NCBI GenBank assembly: GCA_001510575.1 | Contig: LNGK01000008.1 | Coordinates: forward strand, 2,396,077 to 2,460,076 | Length of the DNA: 64,000 bases | DNA from: Knoxdaviesia capensis | Taxonomy: Eukaryota; Ascomycota; Sordariomycetes; Microascales; Gondwanamycetaceae | Direction of reading: 5' to 3' | Shown here: positions 51,042 through 63,612 of the stretch, piece by piece | How the letters are laid out: each line of letters opens with the position of its first letter | Position numbering within the stretch: position 1 is the first letter of the stretch | The notes under the pieces: generated by a model | The model's input: only the letters and a program-made list of their open reading frames with translations | Told to the model about the DNA's origin: nothing | The model's database searches: none | Position numbers and translations under genes: made by a program

Positions 51042-54000
51042 CTAATCAAGCCCGGGGAGCCATCCTGGCCCGTTCAACGTTGCATTCAGTGCTGCAAAGC
51101 CGCTAAAGCCATCGTCTGCCAGCTCGCTGCTGTACCCTGTGTTGCTTGCACCACCAGCGTTGGCGGCATTGCCGCGCGCTCCGGCGCCATGCATGCCCTG
51201 TGCTGACTCTCCCGCGCGGAACATGAACATGTGATCGGCTCCGTTGGGACCAGTGCTCCCGCCCGCATTATTAGCCCCTCCACGTGCGGCGTTGGACGGC
51301 GCCGCGCTGCCCGGCACCAGACCTGTGCTCTTCGTTGCCCGGTCCCACGACTGGAAGTGTTCCTGCCAGATCATGCTGTCGTGGAGGAAGTAGTCCTGGC
51401 TGTCCATTCGCGAGGGTTCACCCTGGAAGAACGACCCGAGAGGTGCGGTCATCTTGGTGTCGGCGGCCGACATCTGTGAACTGGAGCCGGAAACAATGGC
51501 ATCGAGGTTGGGCTGGCTGACACCGGTGAAAGGATACACATACGGCAGACCCAGCGATGACGGCGGTCCCCATAATCCAGCTCCAGACACCGGCGGCGGA
51601 TAGAGATCGTCGTTGACCTCGTTGATGTCGCCAAGGTCCCGGACGTCCAATCCAATAGAGACATGCTGCTGGGGCGAGTGGCTGGACCGAATAGACGAGA
51701 GACTGGACGCCGAGATAACCGGATCGGGAGTAAGGCCCTGTGACTGTAGACCGGACGATATGGACGCCGCATAGTTGATGGGCTTGGACTCTTCCTTGAC
51801 AACAACCGTCGGCGACCGGCCAGTGATGTTACCGCGGACGTCGACCGACGGCGATGGCGACTGCGTAGACACAGATCGAAGAGAGGGGACATCTGACGTG
51901 CTGTACTGGCCGTACTTCTCGTCTGTGCGTTGGAACACCATCGCCGCCTCTTCCGGTAGCTCGCAGTTCCACTTGCGCGCCAGAACACTCAGGATCAACA
52001 GTGTTCGCCGAGCACACAGCCAGTCTTCTGACATTTCTTCCAGATGCTTGACGCCGTGGATAATGTCTCGACGAGCTGACTTCTCGGGCAGGTTGAGCAA
52101 ATGAATAGTGCAGGCGCTGTGGATAATATACACAGCGATATTGCAGATCTGTCGGAGATTCCACGTCTTCTTATACAGTCGCATGAGCTTGGAGATTGCG
52201 CCGGCGTTCGCTGTGCATATGCGTCGGGGAGACACGTGCGACGGCAGAGGGGACGTCGTCGGGTTATACTTAAGAAACGGCCGGAAGAGGTGGATGTATT
52301 GGAGATGGAAGAACATACTATCGGTTACAAAAAATGTTAGCATTCGGCTATTTCCTTCCGTCTGGGTTTCAGGAGAGAGAAACTTACTGGGTTAGGATAA
52401 GATTGGGAAGCTGTCCTTCCTTCGGCTCAAACTCCTTCGGCAAGTCCCGGCGCCAGTCTTCAAGACGCCGATGAAGCTCGCTCAGCTTCTTCAGTTCCAC
52501 AGCCTTGCCGCTTGACCGACCGATGTGGTTGGGATGGTAGAAGAACAGCAGCAGATCGCTACTGATTTCGCAAAGCTTGGACTCCTGCAAAGCGATAGCA
52601 CGGGTGCGTGACGGCTGCTTCAGAGTCTCGTCATAGCCACTGTCTGTGTACGGGCACCAGGGTTCGGCGTCCTCGTCGGGAAAAACTTCGAATTTGGCAA
52701 CGTTGTAGGTATTTCTGGGGATTTGGGGAAGCCGGCCCATGTAATTGGACCAGCACTTGTCGAAGAGGAAGCAGCCCCAGAATGTCACGCGCCGCGCGTC
52801 CACCTCGTCTTCGTCAATTCGCCCAGTTTCGGTCTTGAGAACGCTGGTGTCGAGGTTGAGACCAATATCTTGTGCCATGCGGAAACTCATCCCACTGTAC
52901 ACCCATCCCTTGGCTTCCCGGCCACAACCGGCTTCGCGGACCGACATCAGCGCGAGCGCCTGAACAGTAGTCAGCCGGGGCTTTTCGTATTCATCGTGCT
53001 CAACGATTAGACGTTTGGCTTCGGCAAAGAAGTGGTCTCCCTTGGTGCGACTGTCCCCCGGGGTTCCGTAAGCCCCCGGGTGGCTCGTGAAGTGGCAGCC
53101 AAGTGCAAGCATCGCATTGACGAGGAGGGAGGAGCAGTAGAAAGCGCCGGATCGCTTGCCCTGGTAGTAGTCGGAGAAAAACGCCTTCTTAGAGATGGTG
53201 GTGAAATAGGTGTAGTGCCAATTGAAGTACATGTTCATGAGGTGGTTGACGACATTGGCATCCTTGGTGACCTTAGTCCAACTTGTGATCGGATCCTCGC
53301 CGGTTTGATCCAAGTCGTCGCCACTCTCTGACTTAGTGTCGTGGGGGTCGCCGAGATATATTAGGTGGGAGGTGCCTCCGATGAAGCGCACTGCTCCGTT
53401 CTCCAGACGGAGTTCGCCCATCTTCCGGGCAAGCTCGTGCTCTCCCTGGAAACCATGGCCGGCGACTTGGGTGTTGTCGTCGTCGTCATCGACTGTGTTG
53501 CCAGCATTATTAGTCGAGTCAAAGTCGCCGGACTCCTCCTTCAGAAGATCCTCGGCGACGATGTCGAGATTGTCGCAGGTCCGGATCTTCCGAACAATGG
53601 CGGGCACTTCTTCTTCGGAGGCGTTGAGGATGGCTTCAATCAAAACCTGCAGTGTCGAGCCCTGGGCCTTCACGCTGTCCATCTTTTCGCGGTAGACTCC
53701 CTTTCGCCGATGGTCCGAGTTTGGATCATAGATACACTCGGTCCCATACACACTGGCACAGGCGGCACAACTGGGAAGAGCACCGTCGCATTTTGACTTT
53801 CGTTTCCGGCAGGCAATGCACGCGGTGCTCACACATCTGCGCTTTTGACTGCCACCATCGTTTCCACGACGAGCCTTGCGACGATTCGGTGGAGAAAGCT
53901 GAGTGGGGGTAAAATTGATTGAGGAGGCGATATCCGAAGCGGGAGTAGACACGGAAGCCCCAGCTAGCGATGAGGTTGCGAAAAACTGCGGGTTGTAGAG

Positions 54001-54063
54001 GTTGGAGGGAGCTGAGGTTTGCGACGAGTCTCGAGTGTTCGAGCTGGAACTTTGTGGAAACAT
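51042..54063 (-). CDS. Zn(II)2Cys6 fungal-specific transcription factor, NirA-like annotation class
   Basis: Two exons, 54063-52388 and 52317-51042, joined as ILT-H-MFFHLQYIHLFRP to 983 residues. The zinc cluster (Cys82, 85, 92, 99, 102 and 110; CIACRKRKSKCDG) follows a Ser/Thr-rich N-terminus and a basic RRKARRG patch. A linker predicted to be helical (about 130-175) and an acidic segment (DDDDD) follow. The middle homology domain spans roughly 245-560, with MYFNWHYTYFTTISKKAFF and the MSVREAGCGREAKGWVYSGM region. The C-terminal 350 residues are low-complexity Ser, Pro, Gly and Asn, a possible activation region. Proteins with this layout are often labelled nitrate-assimilation regulator-like, but the DNA-binding loop is not close enough to NirA for me to use that name. 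Targets are unknown. The 5' region is long and pyrimidine-rich on the coding strand. Confidence 0.92.
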
Positions 54064-56930
54064 GGTGACGGAAGTTGGGATGGACTACAGGGGAAGGAGA
54101 GGGGGAAGAAAGCGGGAAAGGGGCAGCGGTCTGAAGCGAAATTCAAGTCGCGAAAGTTAAAGAGGAAAAGAAGAACGGCGAAGAAGGACAAAGGACGGCA
54201 AGAGAAAAGCGCCCCCCAGAAAGGGAGAGAGATACAGATAAGGAGAAGCTCAGAAAAAGGAAAAAAAGATAGCGGGAAGCTGAGTCTAGAAGAAAACCAA
54301 GGCCCAGTAAAGAGCGAGCGGTTTGATGGAAGAGGGACGAACGGGAGGGTGCTAAGCTTGGCGAGACATCGTCTAGCTAATAAGTGAAAATATTCGCACG
54401 AGAAAAAGGAACAAAAAGATGAAGACTTCTAGTACAGTGGCGAAGACGGAGTTGTTGAGAGCTGTTTTTTATTGCCTTTGTGTGAGAGGTGGGTTACGGT
54501 AAAGGCGGGGTGGGCAGATGTAGTTGAGATATGAACGATCAGTGTCGGCTAGACTAGATTGCTTGCGCAGATCAGTTAGTGAGTGTGAGTTTCCAAGGCG
54601 GGATGAACGATGGAGGACAAACAAGCAGAGATGGGTGTCCTGGGGTTGTATCAAGAGCTATGGGGAAGATGTAAAGATAGAGTAGCCAAAGGCCGAGAGG
54701 GGAAATAGAACTTGAGGGACGACAGGCAGTGAAGGGTTCCAGAACTGTGATGGGTGGACGATCGTTTTCCCCGTTACATTTGCATGAGAACAGATGCAGG
54801 GATGGGATGGGTGGGAAAAGGCGTGGTAGGGATATACGAGACAGAGAGAGTGGGCACAGTGGATATATAGAATATGCTTAAAAAAGGGCGGGAGGGAGGA
54901 AACAGAAGAGGTGAAGTCCAAACCACAGAGTCAATTTGGTGTTTGTGTGCTTCGGTGATAAGAAAATGGGAGGAGCAAGACGATAAGATCACGTTCAAAG
55001 TGTACGATTAAGAGGAAACATCGAGCATCGAGGGATTAGAGTGATAGCAGGCATTGAGGGCAGACATTTGATCACAGGAACATGTACTACTTACCTGTGG
55101 AGGTGTCGTGAAGGTGCCACCAACTCGAGAGAAATAAGGGAATGAAAGAAGAAATAAATTTGGTGTATATTGGAGAAATGGAGGAAAGCAGGAAAGATAA
55201 ATTGCGTGAGAGAATGGACCCTGATTGAGGCGAGAGAAATTCGAACAACAGTCGATGTTCGGCTGTTTGGTTGGGGGGAGAGATAGATCGATGACGGAAG
55301 ATTGGATTATTAAGAATCGATGGCGTATGAGCGGCGTCCGCGACTTCTAGGAATATAAAAGCGTTAGAGGGAAATTGACCAGGCGTAAAGGCGTGAATTT
55401 GAATGCTGGACGCAAGAACAAAAATAAGCTAAGGAATGCAGAATACAGGTTGAGAGGCCCAGGTGGGGGGACGAAGAAGAACGAAAACGAGGAATGACGG
55501 GTGAGTGTAGAGAGAAAGAAGAGACAATCCGGGATACAGCTGGTAGAGGAGAGAGGAATAGCACGATAGACACGATGGATATGGAGAGGGACTGAAGGGT
55601 GGGAAACAACAAGCATACACAGAAGAGGGGAAGCGACAGAGAGGGAAGAGGAAGAGAGAGAATGGGAAAGGGAAAGGGAGAGGAACCCAAGATGAGAGAA
55701 AACATAAAATTAAAAAAAAAAATTCGAATTAAACCTAAAAGCCCAGGACGGACCCCAGAGCAAAACCAAACTAAACTGTTCCCGGTCGAAAAAGTTGCTG
55801 ATTTCTCTCCCAAGAAACGTCGAAAACTGGATGACACTGATATGCTCTAGCATATTTCGGTGCCTACTCTAGAATAAAGATCTGCAGGGGGTAAACCATG
55901 AACACTTGCTCGAACCATAATCTGGTACAGAGTGAATCGGCGGGTCGTATAGGTGGATTCGCTCACGCACGCAGGCTTGCTTGCATATATGTGACTGTGT
56001 GAATGTAGTTGAGATGAGATGCAGCCTTTCGGTTCGGCTTCGGCTTCAGGTTGAGGGTTAAGGGTAGGGATACTAGAGGTTGAGAGATAGAATATCGTCC
56101 AGCTGTCTTCGATCGTATCAAGAACAGTCCATCACGGGGAATAGGCATTCGACGGTGTTCGGGGCCACGAGGGGAGGAGAGGTCGAGAGGAAGTCGAGGC
56201 TATCTAGAATAGATGGTGGTATTGAATGCGATTCCGTCCCCCGCCCTGATATATCAGGTTCAAAGAAGTCTAAATATATATATTCTTACTTCAAGATGAA
56301 GATGAAGAAAACGTCCGGCACTCGGTTACATTCCAAAAGAAGAGAAAAGGGCAGGGAACCCCTTCTATGCTCAAATCTGGTCTGATATCGAACTTCACTT
56401 GTGCGGGATGATGGCTGATTGTTCAGGGCTTAGGGCTTGAAGACGAAACGCTTCCTTCCTATTGCATTTCACATCATATGGATAGATACGATGGCATTCC
56501 TTCCTCGAGACGGAAAAAAAAAATAAGATAGCGAGTTCACGAAGAGGGCAGTATCGATGATAAGCATCCATGCTTTCTCCTCTAGAAACAGCTGGTGGGA
56601 GGAGCGATAGAAGGAGCCGAAAAGATCCCAGGAAGGTGCAGCCCACCTAGCCTTCCTTCCATCGAACAATTGTGTGTGTCCTGGAAAACGCAGGAGCCAC
56701 CCACCAGCCAGGGTGCTTGCGCCTGCCTGCGCCTTACTTGTGTTAGATAATCGCATACTGTTAGTATTGCCGCCTCTGAGAGAACATCTATAAAGAATGT
56801 GTGTTGCTTGATATCTATCCCGATAAGATGCTTCACACATTCCCTTTTCTCATGAATGCTCGATATTTGCCTCGATAGTGGCAAAGCCAGGATAAATCCT
56901 CGACACCCCAAAACAAAGCGCCATGGCTGG
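54064..56930 (-). promoter_or_regulatory. Long leader/promoter region of the minus-strand regulator
   Basis: Read on the minus strand, 54064-55850 is pyrimidine-rich with no supported coding frame. CCACAG followed by a GTAAGT donor at about 55095 (minus strand) could begin a 5' UTR intron. A (TTAGGG)-like degenerate motif lies at 56053-56068. Together with the spliced candidate upstream this may be one long leader or separate transcripts. Confidence 0.35.
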
Positions 56931-56932
56931 GG

Positions 56933-57176
56933 CTAGCTAAAGGGGGGGAAAAAAGCGTCGGCCGAGTCTCGTGCTCCTGTGAAGCGTTAGTGATTGCCGA
57001 AATCCGTATGATCGCGCGGTCCACTTACCAAAGAGTCCGATGTTCCGTATCAGGACCGGGAAGGTTCTTTCGCATGGCCGTCTCACCGTGCCCGGCGGGG
57101 ACATGGGCCTCCCGCTCTTACATCCACCGGGCTTTCGGACTGCGAGCGGGCGAGGGCTGTATAGGAATCGTGCCAT
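56933..57176 (-). CDS. Candidate small spliced minus-strand gene or 5' exon, unknown function
   Basis: On the minus strand a textbook intron of 52 bases runs from 57028 (GTAAGT) to 56977 (CACAG) with a CACTAACG branch site. Joining 57176-57029 to 56976-56933 gives a frame of 63 residues that starts MARFLYSPRP and ends FFPPFS. An alternative donor (GTAAGAG, near 57125) would join a different upstream frame, starting MRGVFAPETKRLG, to an exon that stays open to 56833. The exon side is GC-rich (57050-57300) with a (CGG) run. I do not recognise either product. It could also be a non-coding first exon of the regulator at 51-54 kb. The intron is more convincing than the protein. Confidence 0.35.
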
Positions 57177-57179
57177 CTG

Positions 57180-58142
57180 CGGCCGTCTTGGAGTGTAGCC
57201 TCTCGTTCAAGCCCGAGTCTCTTCGTCTCCGGAGCAAATACCCCCCGCATCGCCGCCCAGCCCCGCTGCTCGGCGACAGCGGCGGCGGCGGCGGCGGTTG
57301 GGTGTAGCGGTTCTCAACTGCATTGGCCAGTTCGGCCGATTCCGTCTTTTTACCAAGGCGGTATCTCTATCTTCCTCACGTTTCTTTTGGGCGGCACCCG
57401 AGAGACACGACGCCGTTTGATCTTAGGCCATTGTGATCATTCGAGCGCTATATATAGCTGCCGGATGTGTTTGTAGGAGTGCCATATATGATAAGTGGTA
57501 ACACTATGGTTATCAGTAAATCAGTAACCCAAAGCCAAGCACCGCGGCCGTGAGCCGGCTGTTGAGAATAACCCCTATATAAGAAGCTGAAGAATATATG
57601 TGTGGAGAACATGATATTGCAGCATGAAGGGTTGGACACGATAAACAGCGAGACCACTGACTTATATACCCCCCAAAAAATTCGGTCCTGATTCACTCTC
57701 TTGCCAATTCTTAATCATGAATCATGAGTGTTTATGAAGTGGGAGTATATTGCTCATTACGCAAAGTCACTCACACATCTCTTTTCCTCGTCATCGGTGT
57801 AATAGAAGACAGTCGTGAATCACTCCGTCCGGTGCTAGGGTTAGGGTTTCCCTTCTTTCGAGTCTCTGACGCAGAACACTACTCTGAATCCTTACGGTTG
57901 AGAGTGGCTTGTAGACAATACATGTCTATATATCACTAATCCGCCATGCAGGATTCAACGTTCATGCAGGATCGATATACGCAGATGCTCCTTCCTTCTG
58001 TCCCTTGTCCACAGCTTTTGACTCAAAGGGCCATGAGCACATCCCACTTACAAAGGCCCTGTGAGGAAGGACGGAAATGCGTGGATCACGTGACCGGTGG
58101 GCTGAAGCCTGGTTCTGGCTAGCCTATAAATGCTGGACTTCT
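57180..58142. other. Normal-composition DNA next to the AT-rich block
   Basis: Contains a perfect CTAGGGTTAGGGTTT at 57835-57849 and, near 58090-58130, CACGTG and a TATAAA box just before the composition changes. The TATA-containing end may be the part of the element's 5' LTR that escaped mutation. No gene is recognised. Confidence 0.5.
57835..57849 (+). repeat. Interstitial telomere-like motif near the AT-rich boundary
   Basis: Two perfect TTAGGG-type units within 15 bases, about 300 bases from the start of the RIP-affected block. Confidence 0.9.
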
Positions 58143-58255
58143 GTCTATTTCTAGTCTAGCCTATTTCTTCCTCTAATATCTAACTTTTTATATAGATATT
58201 TAATTATTAAGTTTATTTCTATTAACTTATCTATTTTTCCTTATTAGTTAGCTAA

Positions 58256-58271
58256 TAGATTATGAGACTAA
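58256..58271 (+). other. Primer-binding site resembling the elongator tRNA-Met anticodon arm
   Basis: TAGATTATGAGACTAA differs from the complement of the conserved elongator tRNA-Met anticodon stem-loop (CAGATTATGAGACTGA) at two positions, C-to-T before A and G-to-A after T. Both are exactly the RIP changes. It follows a GCTAATA that could be the former CA end of the LTR. Internal (half-tRNA) priming is known for copia and Ty5 with initiator tRNA-Met. Confidence 0.6.
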
Positions 58272-58416
58272 TAATCTAGCTAGATAATAGTTTATTTGCT
58301 TTTTTATTCTTTTATTCTAATTAATTTTTTTTTTCTTCCTCTTCTTCCCTCCTATTTACTATAAACTAGTAACTGGTTTATGAAGCTATTAGTAAAGTAA
58401 TAACTATAACCTAATA

Positions 58417-61400
58417 ATGAATCGTAGTAGCCGTCGCCGTCTGACCGCCCCTAACACTATTATAGACTTAGTCCTTTAATATTCCTAAGTTTCTACTCCG
58501 TTAACTTTAACGGAATTCTCACGTTCCCCCTCTCCCGTCTCCGACTCTAATCTGAGACTAATTGCTAATACTATTCCCTAATAATCTTAACTAGTTCCTA
58601 ATAAAAAGTCTATAATTCCGAGTTTTCCCGGTTTTTTCCGTACGCCTACTATAACCGTAAACGTACCTCCCTTAATATAACGACCTCCTTCCGCTTATAC
58701 CGTATTATCCCCGTCTTTATAATCCGTCGTTATAGAGGATTTTATTCCGTTACCTATAATAACTAATACTAACTAAGTAATTAATTTATCTAAGTAGAAG
58801 TAGATACTTAATTAATAATACTAGCTAATAGATAGCTATACTTAACGTACGTAAGCTCTATCTTTCCGTACTATAATTATTTATATTAGTTTAAAGCCTA
58901 ATAATTTTAGTTATCTTAATAAGTAAAATAATCTACTCGTAAGAAGTAAAATACTAAAGAATATATCTAATATTATAAGATAGATTATAGTTAATAGTAT
59001 AAATATTTCTAATATCTAGAATAAGTTATCTAATCGCTTTAACCGTAATAGCTAGAAGACTAAGTTCTAAGTATTAGAAGACCTATTAGACGTTAGTACT
59101 TATACGATAAAAAAGGGTAAAAAGTTTATTACCTTTCTTTCGCGTTTTAATTAAAAATAACTAGAAGTTTAGCGTTATAGAGCTAAAATTACTTATAAGA
59201 TTAAGACCGTATTACTATTAATAGTAGCGAAGGATGCGTTTAATACTAAGACGTAAGTTACTACGCGTATCGTAGTATAGTTAGATAAGACTTTAGATAA
59301 GTACTATAGATAGTTAGTATAGTTATTCTAGGAACGTAAGAGAGTTACGAAGGACTTAAAGAAGTTTAATAAGAGAGTTAATTTAAAGTCTAATAATAAG
59401 TTTAGTACGAACGATAATAATAATAATAATACCCGTAATAGTAGCGCTAGCTAGAGTAACTAGAAGAATAAGCCCGGTTTATAACCTATAATTCGATATA
59501 GATACTATAACCGTCTTAGCTATAAAGAGCGTAACTACTAGATTAAAGCTTATAAGTAATAATAATAGTAGAAGTCTTCTACTATACTTAGTAACGTAAA
59601 CGTAAGCGCGAATATAACTAGTTATAAAAGAGTTATAAGCGCGATAGTAATAACTAATAATACGTTTAAAAGACGTCGAAAGACTATAAGTAAGTCTTCC
59701 CTTTCTTCTTCTTTTCTTATTAATACTATAGAATATTTTAAAGAAGTAATTAGCTATAACCTATTTACTTACTTATTAAGCTATTTAAGAATAGATTAGC
59801 TATTTAATATAGGTACGTCTATATACTTTATAAATAATAAGTAATAGTTTAAGAAAGGAACTATTAAAGAGACTCGAGTACGTATAATTATAGGTAGAGG
59901 ACCTATCTATATTATAAAGCGTAGAAATATTATTATTAATATTAAGACTTCGTCTAGTATTATTTCTATATAAATTAAAGATATTTTACTAACTATAATA
60001 TTTCCGATTTATATCTTTAGTAATAAGGTTCTATACCGTAATAGAAGTAAGATTTTAAGTAATAGTATCTTTAATATTAAAGACGTTTTAATTTCTAAGA
60101 TTAATATTAAAAGCCGTAGGTTCTTTATACGAGTTATAACCTCTAGCGAACCTATTATCTAGAAGCCCCTATATACTCCTATTATCCGTAATTCTATACT
60201 AGAGGAGACCGTCTCTCTAAAACCGTCTAAGAAGACTACTTATAAATTATCTAGTTTTTATAGTTACCTTATAAAAGACTATGATTTTAGTTCTAAATAT
60301 CCCCCTTTAAAAGATATTTATAGTTATAATTATTACTACTAGAATAATAATCTTAGTTCTAGGCGTCCCCCCTTAAAAGACGCTCGTAGTATCCGTTACT
60401 ATTAGAAAAACGGTAGTTCTAGTAGTCTCTATATAAAAGACTAGTATTCGTCTAATTCTAATATTAATCGATACTTAAAAGCTTTACGTAAATATTAAGT
60501 ATACGTTAACGTTTACGCCTAATATATAAACGACTAGGATATCCGAGTACTAAAGTTCTCTTAAAGATATTAGAGTCTATTAAAAGAGCGTTAGTAGATA
60601 AGTCGAGTATAAAAGCGTATATTAACGACTTAGGCCTATATAAAGTATATAAGATTTCGAAGATCTCGAAGTTTAGGTTAAAGGATAGACGAATAAGGGT
60701 TAAACGTATTAGCTAGGTATTATATTACGACGTTATTAAGATATCGATATAAACTTTTAAAGGCGAGCGCTACTTTCTCGTTATTATAGATAATTTTTCT
60801 AAAATAAAGTTTATCTATATCCTAGATAAAAAGTTAAAAGCTGGTAACGAAATTAAGAATATAATTTAGTATATAATAAATATTACTAACTCTATTCTAG
60901 AGTTAATTATTATAGATAACGGGACGGATATATAGATTAAGATAATTATTAAGTTTACGAATAGAATTAGTTTAAAAGTTAATCCCTCCCTAACTTATAG
61001 CTATACTTATAATAATAGCGCTAAACGAGCTATAAAAAAACTAGTAATTTATATAAGAGTAACTATAATATAGTAGAGTATTCTAATATATCTATAGGGA
61101 TATATTTTAGAAGCTATTACTTAACTAATTAATTTAATTATTAATAGCTACGGTTCTAGTCTTATAGAGCGATAGTAGAGCTAGATACCTATAGCTAAGA
61201 GACGGGATTTTTATCTAAATATAGTATATTTATAGACTTTAGGTTCCCGTATAATTATTTACGTGCCTATAGAGGTTAGGGCGCGTATAAATAATACTAA
61301 TTTACCTAGTAAATTTACTTTACGAGGAGAATTTAGCTTATTAGTTAGTTACTAAGGTATATATTTATATAAAGTATAGGTACTTAAGTTCCGAAAAGTC

Positions 61401-62885
61401 TAGATTTCGTCTAATATAAGAATTCTAGAGGACTTAGAAGAAAAACTACTTAATATCTTAAGATCGTAGCTAAAGGGAACTTTTATTAAAAAGAAGATTA
61501 TACGTATAGTTACTTAGAATAGAGATTAAGTAGATTTTAATAACCTAGTTATTACGTGTAAGTATAATAAGCTAGTATGACGACTTATTAAGAAGAGTTT
61601 AGATATTAGTCTTAATACCGTTAATTTAACGACTTATATTAATAAATCTACCGATTAGCCTAATAATTTAATTAAGGCTAGCTTTTCTAATCCGACGACG
61701 ATAATATTAGCTTTAAGGGGCGCGAATACTAACGAATAGTTAGATACTAGACTTATAAAATTAATAAATATATTTAACCGTAGAGTCTTCGAATTCGTTA
61801 AATCGCTACTATCTAGATATAGGCCGATTATAGCTAAATAGGTATTAAAGTCTAAATACGACGAGTATAGATAAATTATTAAACGAAAAGCACGTATTAT
61901 AGCCTAAGGATTTTAATAGCGTAAGGGCTTTAATTATTAAGAAACCTTTATAGTAATATTATACGCTATAACGTAGAGAGTAATATTAGCTATTATAGCT
62001 AAAGAATATTTAGCTATATAATAGTTAGACGTTATAGTAGCTTTCTTATATAGACTACTAGAAGAGGAGGTATATATACGATAATATAAAGGAATAGTTT
62101 AACTAATATACGAAATTAGATAACGTAATCTAGATTTCGTTTATAACTTAAGATAGATAAAGAAGTTATTTATTTATCTAAAACGAGTATTATATAGTCT
62201 AAAATAAGCTAGCTAATAATAGTAGCTAAGACTCTATAATATACTTCTACGTATAGGTTTTATAAGACTATAAATAGATAAAGCGTCGTTTTACTAATAG
62301 AAAGACGGTATAATCCTAATTATATATATAGATAATATTCTATACTTTAGTCGAAAAGAGTATATACTAATTAACTTCGAACTAGAACTCTAAGAGTATC
62401 TAAAAGTAGACTTAATAGGTAAGCTATAGTAGTTACTAAGAGTAGTAATTAGTATTAACTTTAATTCCTATTCTATATACTAAATATAATATATAGAAGC
62501 GATTATAGTAAACGCTAGATTTAATATCTCTATAATACGACTAGTATCTATTCCGATATCTAGTATTAACTTAGCTACTTTAGATAGTAAAAGGCTTTCT
62601 ATTACTAATATAGATAGATATCGATCCCTAATCGGTTAACTTATCTATATAACTACGATAACGAGACCCGATTTAGTATTTTCTATTTATTATTACGTAG
62701 TATTTACTAATTATATAACTATTCCTTTATTTATATTACTAAAACGTATTATTAGATACTTATCCGCGACGACGAATTTATCTTTAAGATACGAGAGACC
62801 TTCTAAGCTAGACTTTTCGCTTATATTAATAGTTAGTTTTTTAGATACTAGTTATAATACTATACCGAATAGCTACTCTATTATA
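58417..62885 (+). pseudogene. gag-pol remnant of the Ty1/copia element
   Basis: The region begins with ATG AAT CGT AGT AGC CGT CGC CGT (MNRSSRRR) and an Arg/Ser/Pro-rich gag-like start. It is riddled with TAA and TAG codons, so no protein can be made. The zinc knuckle is in the same frame as this ATG. Integrase and reverse transcriptase share another frame, so at least one frame change lies between about 59540 and 60765; whether it was programmed or a later indel cannot be told. The knuckle keeps C-x2-C-x4-H-x4-C spacing if Tyr codons at the Cys and His positions are taken as mutated. The block lies on the plus strand. Confidence 0.85.
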
Positions 62886-63271
62886 AGATAGTGTAGATCC
62901 CCTAATAGGTTAGAGTGCATTATAATTACGTATAAACGTATACTAATATACGTGGATACTACCTAGCGGTAAGCATTTAGGTACATATCTATATATATAT
63001 AAATACCTTAAAGAGCTAGTAAAAGACCTATAAAAGGTAGATATCTACCGCGCTTTTATAGGAAATATCTTAAGATAGAAAAAATTTAAGCTTCCCTTTA
63101 TATATATTTCTCTATACGTACCTTATAATTATAACTTATTTATTAGTCCTTTAGACTATATATCTAGGAATTATAAAAAATTAATTTTTTATAAGCGTAA
63201 TACTTATACTATTAATCTCTTATTAACCTTCCTTTAAAGCCTAACCGTCGTAATCGACTACCTTTCCTCTA

Positions 63272-63282
63272 GGTTCGAGTCC
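63272..63282 (+). other. tRNA B-box-like motif
   Basis: GGTTCGAGTCC matches the GGTTCGANTCC consensus. TAGG and CCTA flank the loop as a short stem. No clear A box or acceptor stem is seen, so it is at most a tRNA-derived repeat fragment. Confidence 0.35.
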
Positions 63283-63612
63283 TAATCGATACGTAATCGA
63301 CCGATATTTTAACTTTCCTTTCTTTTAATTTAGAATTCACCTCCGCTAATAGCTTTACTACTTTCCGCCGTAGTAAACTACGAATTACCTTTCTTTTATA
63401 AAAACCCTTTCTATTTAACCTCCTTTTAATAACGAAAGTACGTTAAATAAATATCTTTTATTTTCCTTCTTTTAATTCCGTCCTTACTAAACTAATAGCT
63501 AATTAATAGCTATTACTCTAGTAAAATACCGAATTACCCTACCTTTACTAACGTTTTACACGCCCCCCGCGTGCCTTTCCTATACCTCCCAAGCTATCGG
63601 ATACCACTAATA

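Larger units (their letters stand above)
58143..62885 (+). mobile_element. RIP-degraded Ty1/copia LTR retrotransposon, 3'-truncated
   Basis: CpA and TpG are almost absent while CpG is kept, the footprint of repeat-induced point mutation; 59101-59160 and 60001-60060 contain neither dinucleotide. Reading TAN codons as possible former CAN or TGN codons reveals retroelement landmarks in order: primer-binding site (about 58257), gag start (58417), CCHC zinc knuckle (59497-59538), integrase Asp near 60789 and 60915 and Glu near 61110, then reverse transcriptase (KARIIA-GF near 61887, LYSLK near 62190, YIDN near 62325) and the start of RNase H. Integrase before reverse transcriptase defines Ty1/copia. 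Similarity stops near 62885 inside RNase H. No 3' LTR was found. Confidence 0.88.

Noticed and set aside
62886..63200. 3' LTR of the copia element
   Set aside because: No convincing match to the 5' sequence at 57990-58257, even allowing RIP changes; the element appears truncated before its 3' LTR.
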